Position numbers and translations under genes: made by a program. 64,000 nt of DNA from Streptococcus sp. F0442 (GTDB lineage Bacteria; Bacillota; Bacilli; Lactobacillales; Streptococcaceae), in NCBI RefSeq assembly GCF_000314795.2, contig NZ_KB373314.1:469095-533094 (forward strand). Direction: 5' to 3'. Below the pieces are notes generated by a model, which saw only the letters and a program-made list of their open reading frames with translations, ran no database searches and was not told the DNA's origin. Within the stretch, counting starts at the first letter, position 1; every line of letters begins with the position of its first letter. Below, in pieces: positions 17,696 through 26,882 of this stretch.

Positions 17696-19960
17696 ATGAC
17701 TATAAATCAACTGCTTCAAAAGCTGGAGCCTACTAGCCCTATCCTTCAAGCTAACTTTGGAATTGAACGCGAAAGTCTTCGTGTCGATAGACAGGGAAAA
17801 TTAGCACATACGCCTCACCCTTCCTGCCTAGGAGCTCGAAGTTTCCACCCTTATATTCAAACAGATTTTTGTGAGTTTCAGATGGAACTCATCACACCAG
17901 TTGCTAAATCTACCACTGAGGCTCGTCGATTTCTTGGAGCCATTACCGATGTAGCTGGACGTTCCATCAGTAAAGATGAACTTCTCTGGCCCTTGTCCAT
18001 GCCTCCTCGTATCAACGCCCAAGAAATCCAAGTTGCCCAACTGGAAAATGAATTTGAACGCCATTATCGTAACTACCTGGCCGAAAAATACGGAACTAAA
18101 CTACAAGCTATCTCAGGTATCCACTATAATATGGAACTAGGGAAAGATTTGGTTGAAGCCCTATTCCAAGAAAGTGACCAGATTGATATAATTGCTTTCA
18201 AAAACGCCCTCTATCTTAAGCTGGCTCAGAACTATTTGCGCTATCGTTGGGTGATTACCTATCTCTTTGGTGCTGCACCTGTTGCTGAGCAAGGCTTCTT
18301 CGACCAAGAAGTGCCAGAACTCGTGCGTTCCTTCCGAAACAGCGACCATGGTTATGTCAATAAGGAAGAAATACAAGTATCTTTTGCAAGCCTAGAAGAC
18401 TATGTCTCTGCCATCGAAAACTATATCGAACAAGGTGATTTGATTGCGGAAAAGGAATTTTACTCGGCTGTTCGTTTCCGTGGACAAAAGGTTAATCGCT
18501 CCTTCCTTGACAAGGGAATCACCTACCTAGAATTCCGCAACTTCGACCTCAACCCCTTTGAGCGTATCGGTATTAGCCAAACTACCATGGATACCGTACA
18601 CCTACTCCTTCTAGCCTTCCTCTGGCTGGATGCCCCTGAAAATGTTGATCAGGCTCTGGCTCAAGGTCACGCGCTGAATGAAAAAATTGCCCTCTCTCAT
18701 CCTTTAGAACCTCTACCTTCTGAAGCTGAAACTCAGAACATTACGACAGCTCTAGACCAACTGGTGCAACATTTTGGGCTTGGTGACTATCATCAAGGTC
18801 TGGTCAAACAAGTTAAAGATGCCTTTGCAGATTCCAGTCAGACACTAGCTGCTCAACTTCTTCCTCATATCAAAGACAAGTCCCTTTCTGACTTTGCCCT
18901 TGACAAGGCGCTTGCCTATCATGATTACGACTGGACTGCCCACTATGCCCTTAAGGGTTATGAGGAGATGGAACTTTCTACCCAGATGCTGCTCTTTGAT
19001 GCCATTCAAAAAGGGCTTCATTTTGAAATCCTAGATGAGCAGGATCAATTCCTTAAACTCTGGCATAAAGATCATGTTGAGTACGTCAAAAATGGTAACA
19101 TGACCTCAAAAGACAACTATGTAGTTCCTCTTGCCATGGCTAATAAAACCGTGACCAAAAAAATCCTGGCTGATGCTGGCTTCCCTGTCCCTGCCGGCGA
19201 CGAATTTACCAGTCTAGAACAAGGTCTAACCTACTATCCTCTTATCAAGGGCAAGCAAATTGTGGTTAAACCAAAATCAACCAACTTCGGTCTGGGCATT
19301 TCCATTTTCCAAGAGCCTGCCAGCCTTGATAACTATAAGAAAGCTCTCGAGATTGCCTTTGCAGAAGATACAGCTGTTCTTGTTGAAGAATTTATCCCAG
19401 GAACCGAATACCGTTTCTTCATTCTGGACAGGAGTTGTGAGGCCGTCCTCCTTCGTGTCGCTGCTAATATTGTCGGTGATGGCAAACATACCATTCGTGA
19501 ATTAGTCGCTCAGAAAAATGCCAATCCATTGCGAGGCCGTGACCACCGCTCACCTCTGGAAATCATTGAGCTAGGAGACATCGAACAACTGATGTTAACT
19601 CAGCAAGGTTATGCACCTGATGATATTCTCCCAGAAGGGAAAAAGGTCAATCTCCGCCGTAACTCCAACATCTCTACAGGTGGCGACTCTATTGATGTCA
19701 CTGAGACCATGGATTCATCCTATCAAGAATTAGCTGCAGCTATGGCGACTAGCATGGGGGCCTGGGCTTGCGGGGTTGACCTCATCATTCCAGATAAAAC
19801 TCAGCCTGCTAGCAAGGAAAAACCTCATTGCACTTGTATCGAGCTCAACTTCAATCCCTCTATGTATATTCACACCTATTGTGCTGAAGGTCCTGGACAA
19901 GCTATCACTCCAAAAATCCTAGACAAGCTTTTTCCAGAAGTTGCCACGAGTCAAACCTAA
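17696..19960 (+). CDS. gshAB: Bifunctional glutamate-cysteine ligase/glutathione synthetase
   Basis: This 754-residue fusion has an N-terminal gamma-glutamylcysteine ligase (about 1-470; FGIERESLRV at the start, an active-site Glu region) and a C-terminal ATP-grasp glutathione synthetase (about 480-750; KGKQIVVKPKSTNFGLGIS and the ELNFNPSMYIHTY end). It makes glutathione from Glu, Cys and Gly in the cytosol, protecting against oxidants. Its length matches GshF of other streptococci. It sits alone between an IS3 relic upstream and an ISL3 relic downstream, and a long structured leader precedes it. Confidence 0.96.
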   Translation: MTINQLLQKLEPTSPILQANFGIERESLRVDRQGKLAHTPHPSCLGARSFHPYIQTDFCEFQMELITPVAKSTTEARRFLGAITDVAGRSISKDELLWPLSMPPRINAQEIQVAQLENEFERHYRNYLAEKYGTKLQAISGIHYNMELGKDLVEALFQESDQIDIIAFKNALYLKLAQNYLRYRWVITYLFGAAPVAEQGFFDQEVPELVRSFRNSDHGYVNKEEIQVSFASLEDYVSAIENYIEQGDLIAEKEFYSAVRFRGQKVNRSFLDKGITYLEFRNFDLNPFERIGISQTTMDTVHLLLLAFLWLDAPENVDQALAQGHALNEKIALSHPLEPLPSEAETQNITTALDQLVQHFGLGDYHQGLVKQVKDAFADSSQTLAAQLLPHIKDKSLSDFALDKALAYHDYDWTAHYALKGYEEMELSTQMLLFDAIQKGLHFEILDEQDQFLKLWHKDHVEYVKNGNMTSKDNYVVPLAMANKTVTKKILADAGFPVPAGDEFTSLEQGLTYYPLIKGKQIVVKPKSTNFGLGISIFQEPASLDNYKKALEIAFAEDTAVLVEEFIPGTEYRFFILDRSCEAVLLRVAANIVGDGKHTIRELVAQKNANPLRGRDHRSPLEIIELGDIEQLMLTQQGYAPDDILPEGKKVNLRRNSNISTGGDSIDVTETMDSSYQELAAAMATSMGAWACGVDLIIPDKTQPASKEKPHCTCIELNFNPSMYIHTYCAEGPGQAITPKILDKLFPEVATSQT

Positions 19961-20046
19961 AACCTCATTCTTAGGAACAAACAAATCACCTTTATCTCGA
20001 TGATATGATACCTCTTAAGTAGACAAGGTAAATACCTAAAATCTAC

Positions 20047-20470
20047 GGCTCTTTGTCAACTGTAGTGGGTTGAAGAAAAGCTAAGCTCGAGAAAGGACAA
20101 ATTTCGTCCTTTCTTTTTTGATATTCAGAGCGATGAAAATTCGCTTCTTGCAGTTTTCAAAGTTCCGAAAACCAAAGGCATTGCGTTTGATAAGTTTGAT
20201 GAGATTATTAGTCGCTTCCAATTTTGCGTTGGAATAGGATAACTGAAGGGCATTGATGATTTTCCCTTTGTCCTTTAGAAATGTTTTAAAGACAGTCTGA
20301 AAAAGAGAATGAACCTTCTTTATATTGTCTTCAATGAGTCCAAAAAATTTCTCTGGTTCCTTATTCTGAAAGTGAAAAAGCAAGAGCTGATAGAGATTAT
20401 AGTGGTATTTCAAGTCTTCTGAATAGCTCAAAAGCTTGTCTAGGATTTCTTTATTGCCTAAATTGTCAAA
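20047..20470 (-). mobile_element. ISL3-family element remnant
   Basis: The outer end GGCTCTTTGTCAACTGTAGT at 20047 is the recognisable terminus of the streptococcal ISL3 group. The fragment ends at 20470, directly at the stop codon of a neighbouring small gene whose homologous C-terminus is missing. Only the 3' third of the transposase gene remains. Confidence 0.8.
20081..20470 (-). pseudogene. ISL3-family transposase, C-terminal fragment
   Basis: About 129 residues corresponding to the end of an ISL3 DDE transposase; LEATNNLIKLIKRNAFGFRN is the family hallmark around the final catalytic Glu. No start codon and no N-terminal two thirds. The fragment continues in frame from the stop codon of the MKPT-family gene, showing the junction exactly. 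Confidence 0.85.
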
Positions 20471-20680
20471 TTAAGTTAGACTTTTCAAGTAACTCAGAAA
20501 AACTTGGTAGGGTGATTGAAATAGTTCTAATGGGAATTCATAAACCACACGCTGAGGGGCAATTCCTCCCTCCTCATCAACATAATAAAGATGATTACCA
20601 TCTCTCCAGATATGCTGACCGTATCCTTTTACCTCTTCAAATTGGATAACATCTTCCCATTGTAGTCTTGTTGGTTTCAT
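20471..20680 (-). CDS. MKPT-family small protein, truncated by the ISL3 fragment
   Basis: This 69-residue protein begins MKPTRLQWEDVIQFEEVKGY, clearly paralogous to the gene at 20693-21115 (MKPTKFEWEDVTQFEE). The paralogue would be about 140 residues, so this copy has lost its second half where the ISL3 remnant begins. A GAGG box precedes the ATG. The family is unknown to me; small acidic proteins in tandem copies are typical of immunity or accessory genes, but that is inference. Probably non-functional. Confidence 0.55.
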   Translation of the reverse strand: MKPTRLQWEDVIQFEEVKGYGQHIWRDGNHLYYVDEEGGIAPQRVVYEFPLELFQSPYQVFLSYLKSLT

Positions 20681-20692
20681 TCTATACCTCTT

Positions 20693-21115
20693 TTACTTAA
20701 GTGGTAATACATAATCATCTGGAAGTTTGCCTTCAGATTCAATCCACTGTTTCTCCGCAATTGGAATCAATTCTTCAAGTTCTTCCTTAGAGAACAGTTT
20801 CCTATTTTTAGGGACATCTATCAAAGAAGCTGGATATTTACTTATAAATTTTCTTCTAGACTCTTTTCTCTCTTCTTCCGTCGGTGGCTAAGAGTCATTC
20901 TGAACTTTCCAGGAAACTTCTTGGAACGTTCTCTCCCCACTCTCTAATAGAGCAAATAATTCTTGTGGGAGTTCATAGATTACTAACCAAGAAGCTACGG
21001 TGCCTTCTTCTAAAACTAAATAATATTTGTCCTCATTTTTCCAAATGGATTTTCCATATCCTTCAATTTCCTCAAATTGGGTAACATCTTCCCATTCAAA
21101 TTTTGTTGGTTTCAT
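20693..21115 (-). pseudogene. MKPT-family small protein interrupted by in-frame TAG
   Basis: The reading frame from ATG 21115 stays open for 75 codons, meets TAG at 20888-20890, then continues in the same frame as PPTEEERKESRRKF...KLPDDYVLPLK to TAA at 20693. The total is about 140 residues. The part beyond the stop is coherent and acidic/basic like the rest, and a degenerate copy of its last codons occurs at 21122-21200, so it was once coding. A single substitution (for example TAT/TAC to TAG) explains the break. Confidence 0.6.
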
Positions 21116-21121
21116 TTTATA

Positions 21122-21200
21122 CGTTCCTTACTTAAGCTGCGATTCATAATCATCTGGAAGTTTGCTTCTTCAATCCACATTTACTTAGCAATCTGAATTA
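21122..21200 (-). pseudogene. 3'-end relic of a third MKPT-family copy
   Basis: Minus-strand bases resemble the last ~25 codons of the neighbouring copy (IAEKQWIESEGKLPDDY) but contain a stop and a frameshift. Only the tail is left, immediately upstream of the second copy. Confidence 0.45.
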
Positions 21201-21206
21201 TATAAA

Positions 21207-21638
21207 TTATGAATGCTCTCTTTCGTACCATGATGTATATAATGGGCTGATCTTTTCAAATAATTCCTTTTCATATCTATATCTATTCTCTTTTACTTTC
21301 TCAACCAATTGACTAACTTTTTCAAATTCATTATTTTTGATCAATTTATCAATTAAATCTACATCTTTTTCATCAATGTTATGTGATGAAATATTTTTCA
21401 TGATTATCTTTAAAATTTGATAAATTACCTCGTTATCATCTAATTTAGAAATCTCAGATCTTATTTCCCCTCGTTCAGTAAAAGCCAGATTATATCTTCC
21501 ATTTCCATCCTCTATTACAGAAATTCCTTCTGGAAAGTAGGGAGGTTGTTCGGAAAAATAAATTCCAAATTCATCTAATTTTAAATTTCCAATTTTTGCA
21601 ACTTCGGATTCAATTTTGTTTTTTAATTTTATTATCAT
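21207..21638 (-). CDS. Small soluble protein, possible polymorphic-toxin immunity protein
   Basis: A 143-residue, AT-rich, Glu/Lys/Ile-rich gene without a clear ribosome-binding site. The N-terminal half looks like alternating beta-strands (FGIYFSEQPPYFPEGISVIE, YNLAFTERGEIRSE) and the C-terminal half is helical. The shape recalls Imm61/Imm63-type immunity proteins, but I cannot confirm the family. No signal peptide or membrane segment. It lies in a cluster of small, unrelated, decaying genes downstream of the ISL3 remnant, which suits an accessory immunity role. Confidence 0.5.
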   Translation of the reverse strand: MIIKLKNKIESEVAKIGNLKLDEFGIYFSEQPPYFPEGISVIEDGNGRYNLAFTERGEIRSEISKLDDNEVIYQILKIIMKNISSHNIDEKDVDLIDKLIKNNEFEKVSQLVEKVKENRYRYEKELFEKISPLYTSWYEREHS

Positions 21639-21740
21639 TTTATTATTTCTATTTCAATCTAAGTAAAAATCTACTTTTTTAATTCATCATTCGAGTTCTA
21701 ATTTTAATGGCTTTACATAATTCGTTAATATCAGCAAAGG

Positions 21741-22049
21741 TTACCGTTCCAATAAATAATTAGCAATAATCATCGTTAATTCAGCAATAGTCTCGTTAGT
21801 CTGTTTTCTTATTTCAATATCATTATTCCAATAGTAAATGTCAGATAATCCCCCATGTGGTGGAAAAAGGGCTTGATAAATTGTCAATTTATCCCTTAAA
21901 CTCATTTCTTTATTAGTATTTACATATTCTTTCAAAATATGTAGCTCATCCACTTGTGGACCAATATTTTTAATATTATATTTGTCAATGATAGACAACA
22001 AATGATCGATCTCTTCTAAAAAAATTTCTTTCATACTACTGTTCATCAT
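21741..22049 (-). CDS. Small helical protein, unknown function
   Basis: 102 residues, all-helical in appearance, with a central FPPHGGLSDIYYW loop reminiscent of small immunity-associated domains such as DUF6966; this is a weak resemblance. A GAGG box eight bases before tandem ATGs supports the start. It is AT-rich relative to the flanking core genes, consistent with acquired DNA. Confidence 0.5.
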   Translation of the reverse strand: MMNSSMKEIFLEEIDHLLSIIDKYNIKNIGPQVDELHILKEYVNTNKEMSLRDKLTIYQALFPPHGGLSDIYYWNNDIEIRKQTNETIAELTMIIANYLLER

Positions 22050-22168
22050 TAGAAAAACCTCATTAACTAATGCTATTTTTTCATACTACAGTTAAGTTAA
22101 ATTTCTTTAAACTCACTTTTGTTTAAATCCTATTCTACCAAAATATGGCCATGAATTCATACTAAAAC

Positions 22169-22199
22169 AAAAAGAGAGCAGCAAACTGAGCTGCTCTCC
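22169..22199 (-). terminator. Intrinsic terminator of the YehR-like lipoprotein gene
   Basis: GAGAGCAGC/GCTGCTCTC nine-bp stem with a T-run on the minus strand. Confidence 0.85.
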
Positions 22200-22206
22200 A
22201 TTTTGT

Positions 22207-22791
22207 TTATTTTTCTACCATTCCGCCCTTGATCAGACTGTCTTTCGTTACTGAATAACTGACTGTATTGTCATCTAGCGGATTAAAGCCTGGTACGATT
22301 TCTTTTAATTTTTTCAAATCGATTTTTGTGTAATCAATGGTATTGCGAATATAAAAGATTCCATCTTTATATTCTGATGTCAGTTCAAATCCATGGCCCA
22401 TCAGATCTTTGAATGTTTCTTGGCTCTTGGCAACGGCTTCTTTCATGGATTCAAGAGGGTTCTCACCAGGCACTTTTGAGACGTCGTAATCATCAACTTT
22501 TTCTTGTACCAACAAGGTATCTCCCTTGTAATACAAGGTTACAGTGGTCTTACCTGCTTCATCACTCGTTTCAAGAACGGTTTTTTGAGCACCTGCTAGT
22601 GCATCTTCTTTTTTGCTTTCATCAGTTGATGACTCTTCTGTCTTTTCTTTAGCGGATGATTTGCTTGTTGCTTTACTCGTCGCTTTACTGGACGATTGAC
22701 TAGTAGATTTTGTAGTCTCTTTTTGTGCGCAACCAGCTAAAAGAAGACCCGCTGTCAAGAAGACGGCTAACAATTTTGTGGTTTTATTCAT
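22207..22791 (-). CDS. YehR-like (DUF1307) lipoprotein
   Basis: 194 residues. A lipoprotein signal ends LLLAGCAQ (lipidated Cys21), followed by a Ser/Lys/Thr-rich linker (about 24-60) and a globular DUF1307 domain. The family is surface-attached in Firmicutes and its role is unknown. It stands downstream of the gal operon on the same strand with its own terminator. The family call rests on the pattern LYYKGDTLLVQ...SYSVTKDSLIKGG. Confidence 0.75.
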   Translation of the reverse strand: MNKTTKLLAVFLTAGLLLAGCAQKETTKSTSQSSSKATSKATSKSSAKEKTEESSTDESKKEDALAGAQKTVLETSDEAGKTTVTLYYKGDTLLVQEKVDDYDVSKVPGENPLESMKEAVAKSQETFKDLMGHGFELTSEYKDGIFYIRNTIDYTKIDLKKLKEIVPGFNPLDDNTVSYSVTKDSLIKGGMVEK

Positions 22792-22919
22792 TTTGAATCC
22801 CTCACTATTTTATGATGGTTAAGGAAATGACTGACGTCTGAAATGAGTCATTTAGCAAGATCAACTGTCGTTTTAGATGTTATTAGAAAAGCCTCAAAAT
22901 GATGGTTGCAGTCCCCTCC

Positions 22920-23918
22920 TTATCGATCATTGTAGCCATCTGGGTGGCTGAAATGCCAAGCCCAGGCTGTTTGGATGATGGTTTCGATATTATCAAATTT
23001 TGGTTGCCAGCCGAGAATTGCACGCGCCTTCTCAGAGGATGCGATCAGGGTATCTGGATCTCCTGGTCTACGATCGGCCAGCTCAAGTGGAATCGGATGT
23101 CCCGTCACCTTGCGGGCTGCTTCAACGATTTGAAGATTAGAGAATCCGGTCGATGAGCCCAGATTAAAGGCAGTCGATTCATTCCCTTTTCTGAGATACT
23201 CCACCGCAAGCAGATGGGCATCTGCCAAGTCAAATGGATGGACATAGTCCCGAACATTGGTGCCATCTGGTGTCTTGTAGTCATCTCCAAAAATTGCGAT
23301 CTTCTCACGTTTGCCTTGGGCTACTTGCAAGACGATTGGCAAGAGATGGGTCTCTGGTCCATGGTCTTCGCCAATCGATCCATCTGGCTTAGCACCCGCT
23401 ACATTAAAGTAACGAAGGGGCACATACTTGATGCCATAGGCTTGATCGGCCCAGCGCATAATGGTTTCCATCATGAGCTTGCTTTCGCCATAAGGGTTGA
23501 TTGGTTTTTGTGGAGTGGTTTCAAGAATCGGAATTTCTTCTGGAATACCGTAAGTGGCAGCGGTTGAAGAAAAGACGATGTAGTGCACTCCACATTCATG
23601 CATGACTTCCAAGAGTTTGACCATGCCAGCTGTATTGTTATCAAAATACTTCAATGGATCTGCCATAGATTCTGCGACTAGTGAGTAGGCCGCAAAGTGG
23701 ATGACCGCATCAATATCTGCATGTTCCTTAAAAATCCTGCGCATGAAGTCTTGATCCGCCAGGTCTCCTTGGTAAAAGACAGCATCTGGATGCACCGATG
23801 CACGGTGGCCTGTGACTAGGCTATCGACCACGACGACTTTTTCCTTTCCTTCATTGACCAAACGGTCTACCATGTGGGAGCCGATATAGCCAGCTCCTCC
23901 GAGTACGAGTATTGCCAT
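22920..23918 (-). CDS. galE: UDP-glucose 4-epimerase
   Basis: A 332-residue short-chain dehydrogenase-type epimerase. Visible motifs are the NAD-binding GGAGYIGSH at the N-terminus and the catalytic Tyr-x3-Lys in NPYGESK, with the Ser/Thr partner in [10 protein letters not shown]. It interconverts UDP-galactose and UDP-glucose, the last Leloir step, and supplies UDP-Gal for surface polysaccharides. The start is the ATG at 23918 with an AAAGGAA box; the open frame extends upstream without a start signal. Third gene of galK-galT-galE, 64 bases after galT. Confidence 0.96.
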   Translation of the reverse strand: MAILVLGGAGYIGSHMVDRLVNEGKEKVVVVDSLVTGHRASVHPDAVFYQGDLADQDFMRRIFKEHADIDAVIHFAAYSLVAESMADPLKYFDNNTAGMVKLLEVMHECGVHYIVFSSTAATYGIPEEIPILETTPQKPINPYGESKLMMETIMRWADQAYGIKYVPLRYFNVAGAKPDGSIGEDHGPETHLLPIVLQVAQGKREKIAIFGDDYKTPDGTNVRDYVHPFDLADAHLLAVEYLRKGNESTAFNLGSSTGFSNLQIVEAARKVTGHPIPLELADRRPGDPDTLIASSEKARAILGWQPKFDNIETIIQTAWAWHFSHPDGYNDR

Positions 23919-23982
23919 TTGTTTTCCTTTCGCTTCTTTGTCTTCTCTTTTATTGTACCAAATTTCTGCCTCTTCTCCACAC

Positions 23983-25455
23983 TTAAAGTGTCGCAACAAA
24001 GCGTCTAAAGGCTGCTTGGCCTTCTGCTGTTCGCTTGTAGACACCGGCATCTTCGAGCACGCGCGCAAAGATTTGACCAACTGATTCACGAACAATAGTT
24101 TCTGCTTCTGCTTCGTCTGTGATGGATGGGTGAGTGGATTTCAAGTCAGCAGCCCAGTCCTGGTGGTAACTAGCCACACTGCTTTCTCGTCCAAGCAGAT
24201 AGTCTTGAACCTGCTTGAGCTCTTCCTTGAGTCGAGGTGGTAAAATGGCTAGACCCATGACTTCGATCAGGCCGATATTTTCTTTTTTGATGTGTTGCAC
24301 ATCCGCATGCGGGTGGTAAATGCCTTCTGGATGCTCTGGTGAGGTTTGGTTGTCACGGAGCACCAAGTCCAGTTCATAATGCCCATCTCGGATTCGTGCA
24401 ATGGGGGTAATGGTATGATGGGGTTGACCGTCAGATGTGGCTAAGACTTGCACAGCTGGATCCGAGTAACCTCGCCAGCTTTCTAAGATATGATCTGCCA
24501 AGTTAATCAGCTCTTCCTTGTTATCTGACTGCAGACGCAAGACCGACATGGGCCAACGAACGATGCCCACTTGAACCTCTTCGAAGCCAGGAATGGTAAA
24601 GGTTTGGTCAAGTTTTGCTAGCTCCATAGGGAAGGTGTGGCGTCCGCCTTGATAATGGTCATGAGTCAGGATGGATCCCCCTACAATGGGTAGATCTGCA
24701 TTGGAGCCTGCAAAATAGCCTGGAAAAGTCTCTACAATGGTCATGAGTCGCTCAAAGGTCTTGCGGCTAATGGCCATAGGAACATGCTGGCTATCGAGGA
24801 AAATGCAGTGCTCATTGAAGTAGGCATAAGGGGAATACTGGAAGCCCCAGTCATGACCGTCCATGTCAAAGCGGATGATCCGATGATTGGCACGGGCAGG
24901 ATGGTCTAGGCGACCTTGATAGCCTTCATTTTCAAAGCACAGTTGGCAGGCTGGATAATGACTAGCTTTAGCCAGCTTCGCGGCTGCGATGTCTTTAGGA
25001 TCTTTTTCAGGTTTTGACAGATTGATGGTGATTTCAAGGGAGCCATAGGGAGTTTCTGCCTCAAAAGCGATATTTTGCGCAATCGCCTTGACCTTGATGT
25101 AATCATTGCGCTTAGAAAGGGCATAGAAATCCGCAATCGCATCTTCCTTGGACTGACCGTAAGTCTCCCAGAAATAGCGGTTGACCTGACTAGGACTGGG
25201 GGTGATCCAATCCATCAACTCTGCACCCAAGCTGTCCTTTGCGGCCATGCTATCTTGGATCTTATTATTCGCAACCGCAATTTCCACCAGCTGATCTTTG
25301 AGTGCGATCAAGTCAGCCTGATGAGCTGGGGCCTCTAGCCCTTCTTCTCCAATGCGACTCATAACGCGGTTTTTTAGATAAATCCGATCCATCTCTTCGT
25401 AGTCACTCGCCGCAATGATGGCTGTGACAAATGCATCTAATACCAGTTCTGTCAT
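23983..25455 (-). CDS. galT: UDP-glucose--hexose-1-phosphate uridylyltransferase (class II GalT)
   Basis: At 490 residues it is the long Gram-positive class II GalT rather than the ~350-residue enterobacterial type. It transfers UMP between glucose-1-P and galactose-1-P. The His-rich region [14 protein letters not shown] is the active-site segment. AAGGAG six bases before the ATG marks the start. It lies 12 bases downstream of galK and is clearly cotranscribed with it. Confidence 0.96.
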   Translation of the reverse strand: MTELVLDAFVTAIIAASDYEEMDRIYLKNRVMSRIGEEGLEAPAHQADLIALKDQLVEIAVANNKIQDSMAAKDSLGAELMDWITPSPSQVNRYFWETYGQSKEDAIADFYALSKRNDYIKVKAIAQNIAFEAETPYGSLEITINLSKPEKDPKDIAAAKLAKASHYPACQLCFENEGYQGRLDHPARANHRIIRFDMDGHDWGFQYSPYAYFNEHCIFLDSQHVPMAISRKTFERLMTIVETFPGYFAGSNADLPIVGGSILTHDHYQGGRHTFPMELAKLDQTFTIPGFEEVQVGIVRWPMSVLRLQSDNKEELINLADHILESWRGYSDPAVQVLATSDGQPHHTITPIARIRDGHYELDLVLRDNQTSPEHPEGIYHPHADVQHIKKENIGLIEVMGLAILPPRLKEELKQVQDYLLGRESSVASYHQDWAADLKSTHPSITDEAEAETIVRESVGQIFARVLEDAGVYKRTAEGQAAFRRFVATL

Positions 25456-25467
25456 CCTATCTCCTTT

Positions 25468-26646
25468 TTAATCAAACACTCGTGTCCCCGCAGCAACCTC
25501 TGCAATGTAGAAGCTTGGCGCATAACCGACAACTTCCTCATAGCGTTTGCCGACAGCTTCTTTAAATGCTTCAACCTTATCTTTGTTGACGAGGGCAATG
25601 GCGCAACCACCAAAGCCTGCTCCCGTCATACGAGCACCAAGCACTCCTTCTTGTTCCCAGGCTGTATGCACCAAGGTATCCAATTCTAGACCAGTCACTT
25701 GGTAGTCATGCTCCAAGGATACGTGGGAAGCATTCATGAGACGGCCAAAGCCTTCCAAATCACCTGCTTCAAGCGCCTTGCGTGCTTGGAGGGTCCGTTG
25801 GTTCTCAAGTACAGCATGACGAGCCCGTTTGATGCGATTTTCATCCTTAATCAAGTAGCTGTAAGCATCAAAAGCCCAGAGATCCAATTCCCCTAAGGTT
25901 TGGATGTCTAGTTTTTCTTGGAGTTCAGAGACGGCGGTTTCACATTCCGCACGACGTTCATTGTATTTGGAATCCGCTAATTCCCGGCGTTTGTTGGTAT
26001 TCATGATGACCACGACATTGTCTTTAAGATCGAGCGGTACCAAATCATATTCTAGGGTGTTGGTATCGAGATAAATCGCCCGTTGATCAGCCCCCATACC
26101 GATGGCAAATTGGTCCATGATACCTGAGTTGACACCGATGAAATGATTTTCGGTTTGTTTGCCGATCTTGACTAGATCTAAGCGGTCTAACTGAAGATCA
26201 AATAGTTTCTCAGCGATGACGCCAATCAAGAGCTCTAAGGAAGCTGAAGAAGAAAGACCGGATCCGTTTGGAATATTGCCGTAGACATAGACGTCCATGC
26301 CGCTATCAATGACGTGACCCGCTTCTTGCAAGAAGTGGAGCACACCTTTTGGATAGTTGGTCCAGTTGTGCTCTTTTTCAAAACGAAGATGATCCAGTGG
26401 GACTTCAATAATCCCTTTGTCTTCAAAATTTCCTGAGAAGAAACGCAAGACCTTATCCTCACGCTTTCTTGCAGCTCCGTAGGTACCAAGCGTAATGGCT
26501 GCCGGGAAGACATGCCCTCCGTTGTAGTCTGTGTGTTCACCGATCAAATTAATCCGTCCTGGTGAAAAGAAGGTATGATCAGCCTTCTCGCCAAAGACAG
26601 CCTGAAACTTTTCTTGTAGATCTTGAGACGTGATTGATGTAGTCAT
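25468..26646 (-). CDS. galK: Galactokinase
   Basis: This 392-residue GHMP kinase has the galactokinase signature [15 protein letters not shown] (about 30-44), the phosphate-binding [11 protein letters not shown] loop and the C-terminal [10 protein letters not shown] motif. It phosphorylates galactose at C1. First gene of the galKTE operon; its promoter carries a cre site and lies next to LacI-type operator sequences that match those in front of the LacI-family gene at 39871. Confidence 0.97.
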   Translation of the reverse strand: MTTSITSQDLQEKFQAVFGEKADHTFFSPGRINLIGEHTDYNGGHVFPAAITLGTYGAARKREDKVLRFFSGNFEDKGIIEVPLDHLRFEKEHNWTNYPKGVLHFLQEAGHVIDSGMDVYVYGNIPNGSGLSSSASLELLIGVIAEKLFDLQLDRLDLVKIGKQTENHFIGVNSGIMDQFAIGMGADQRAIYLDTNTLEYDLVPLDLKDNVVVIMNTNKRRELADSKYNERRAECETAVSELQEKLDIQTLGELDLWAFDAYSYLIKDENRIKRARHAVLENQRTLQARKALEAGDLEGFGRLMNASHVSLEHDYQVTGLELDTLVHTAWEQEGVLGARMTGAGFGGCAIALVNKDKVEAFKEAVGKRYEEVVGYAPSFYIAEVAAGTRVFD

Positions 26647-26665
26647 GAGAAACTCCTTTTTGTTT

Positions 26666-26679
26666 TGTAAACGTTTTTA
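26666..26679 (-). promoter_or_regulatory. cre site of the gal operon
   Basis: TGTAAACGTTTTTA, one or two deviations from the cre consensus, immediately downstream of the galK -10 box. CcpA bound here would block transcription. Confidence 0.65.
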
Positions 26680-26686
26680 TACTTTT

Positions 26687-26715
26687 ATTATAATCGATTA
26701 AAAGTAAAACTTCAA
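26687..26715 (-). promoter_or_regulatory. galK promoter
   Basis: TTGAAG and TATAAT on the minus strand with a 17-base spacer. A TTTTAGTAAAC half-site lies just upstream (26720-26730). Confidence 0.65.
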
Positions 26716-26820
26716 GTGTTTTTAGTAAACTTTTATTTATTTTTTAAATTGTCTTCAAAAAGCATACAATAGAGCTTTCCTGCCCTATCTATACCTCTTC
26801 TACTATTCTATTTAATTTAA

Positions 26821-26842
26821 TTTTAGTAAATTTTTACTAAAA
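26821..26842. promoter_or_regulatory. Perfect LacI-type operator palindrome
   Basis: TTTTAGTAAA and TTTACTAAAA form a 22-bp palindrome with a two-base centre, about 105 bp upstream of the galK -35 box. The same TAGTAAA/TTTACTA half-sites occur at 39801-39826 in front of the LacI-family gene. The distal site could support looping. Its end overlaps the T-run of the GH3 gene's terminator. Confidence 0.55.
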
Positions 26843-26873
26843 AATCTCAATTGAGAGTGACCCAATTGAGATT
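26838..26873 (-). terminator. Intrinsic terminator of the GH3 surface enzyme gene
   Basis: AATCTCAATTG/CAATTGAGATT stem with T-run on the minus strand, ten bases after the stop codon. Confidence 0.8.
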
Positions 26874-26882
26874 CTTCATTCT

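Noticed and set aside
16721..20470. Composite transposon carrying gshAB
   Set aside because: The flanking relics belong to different IS families, so they cannot form a classic composite transposon; only a weaker rearrangement idea is kept.
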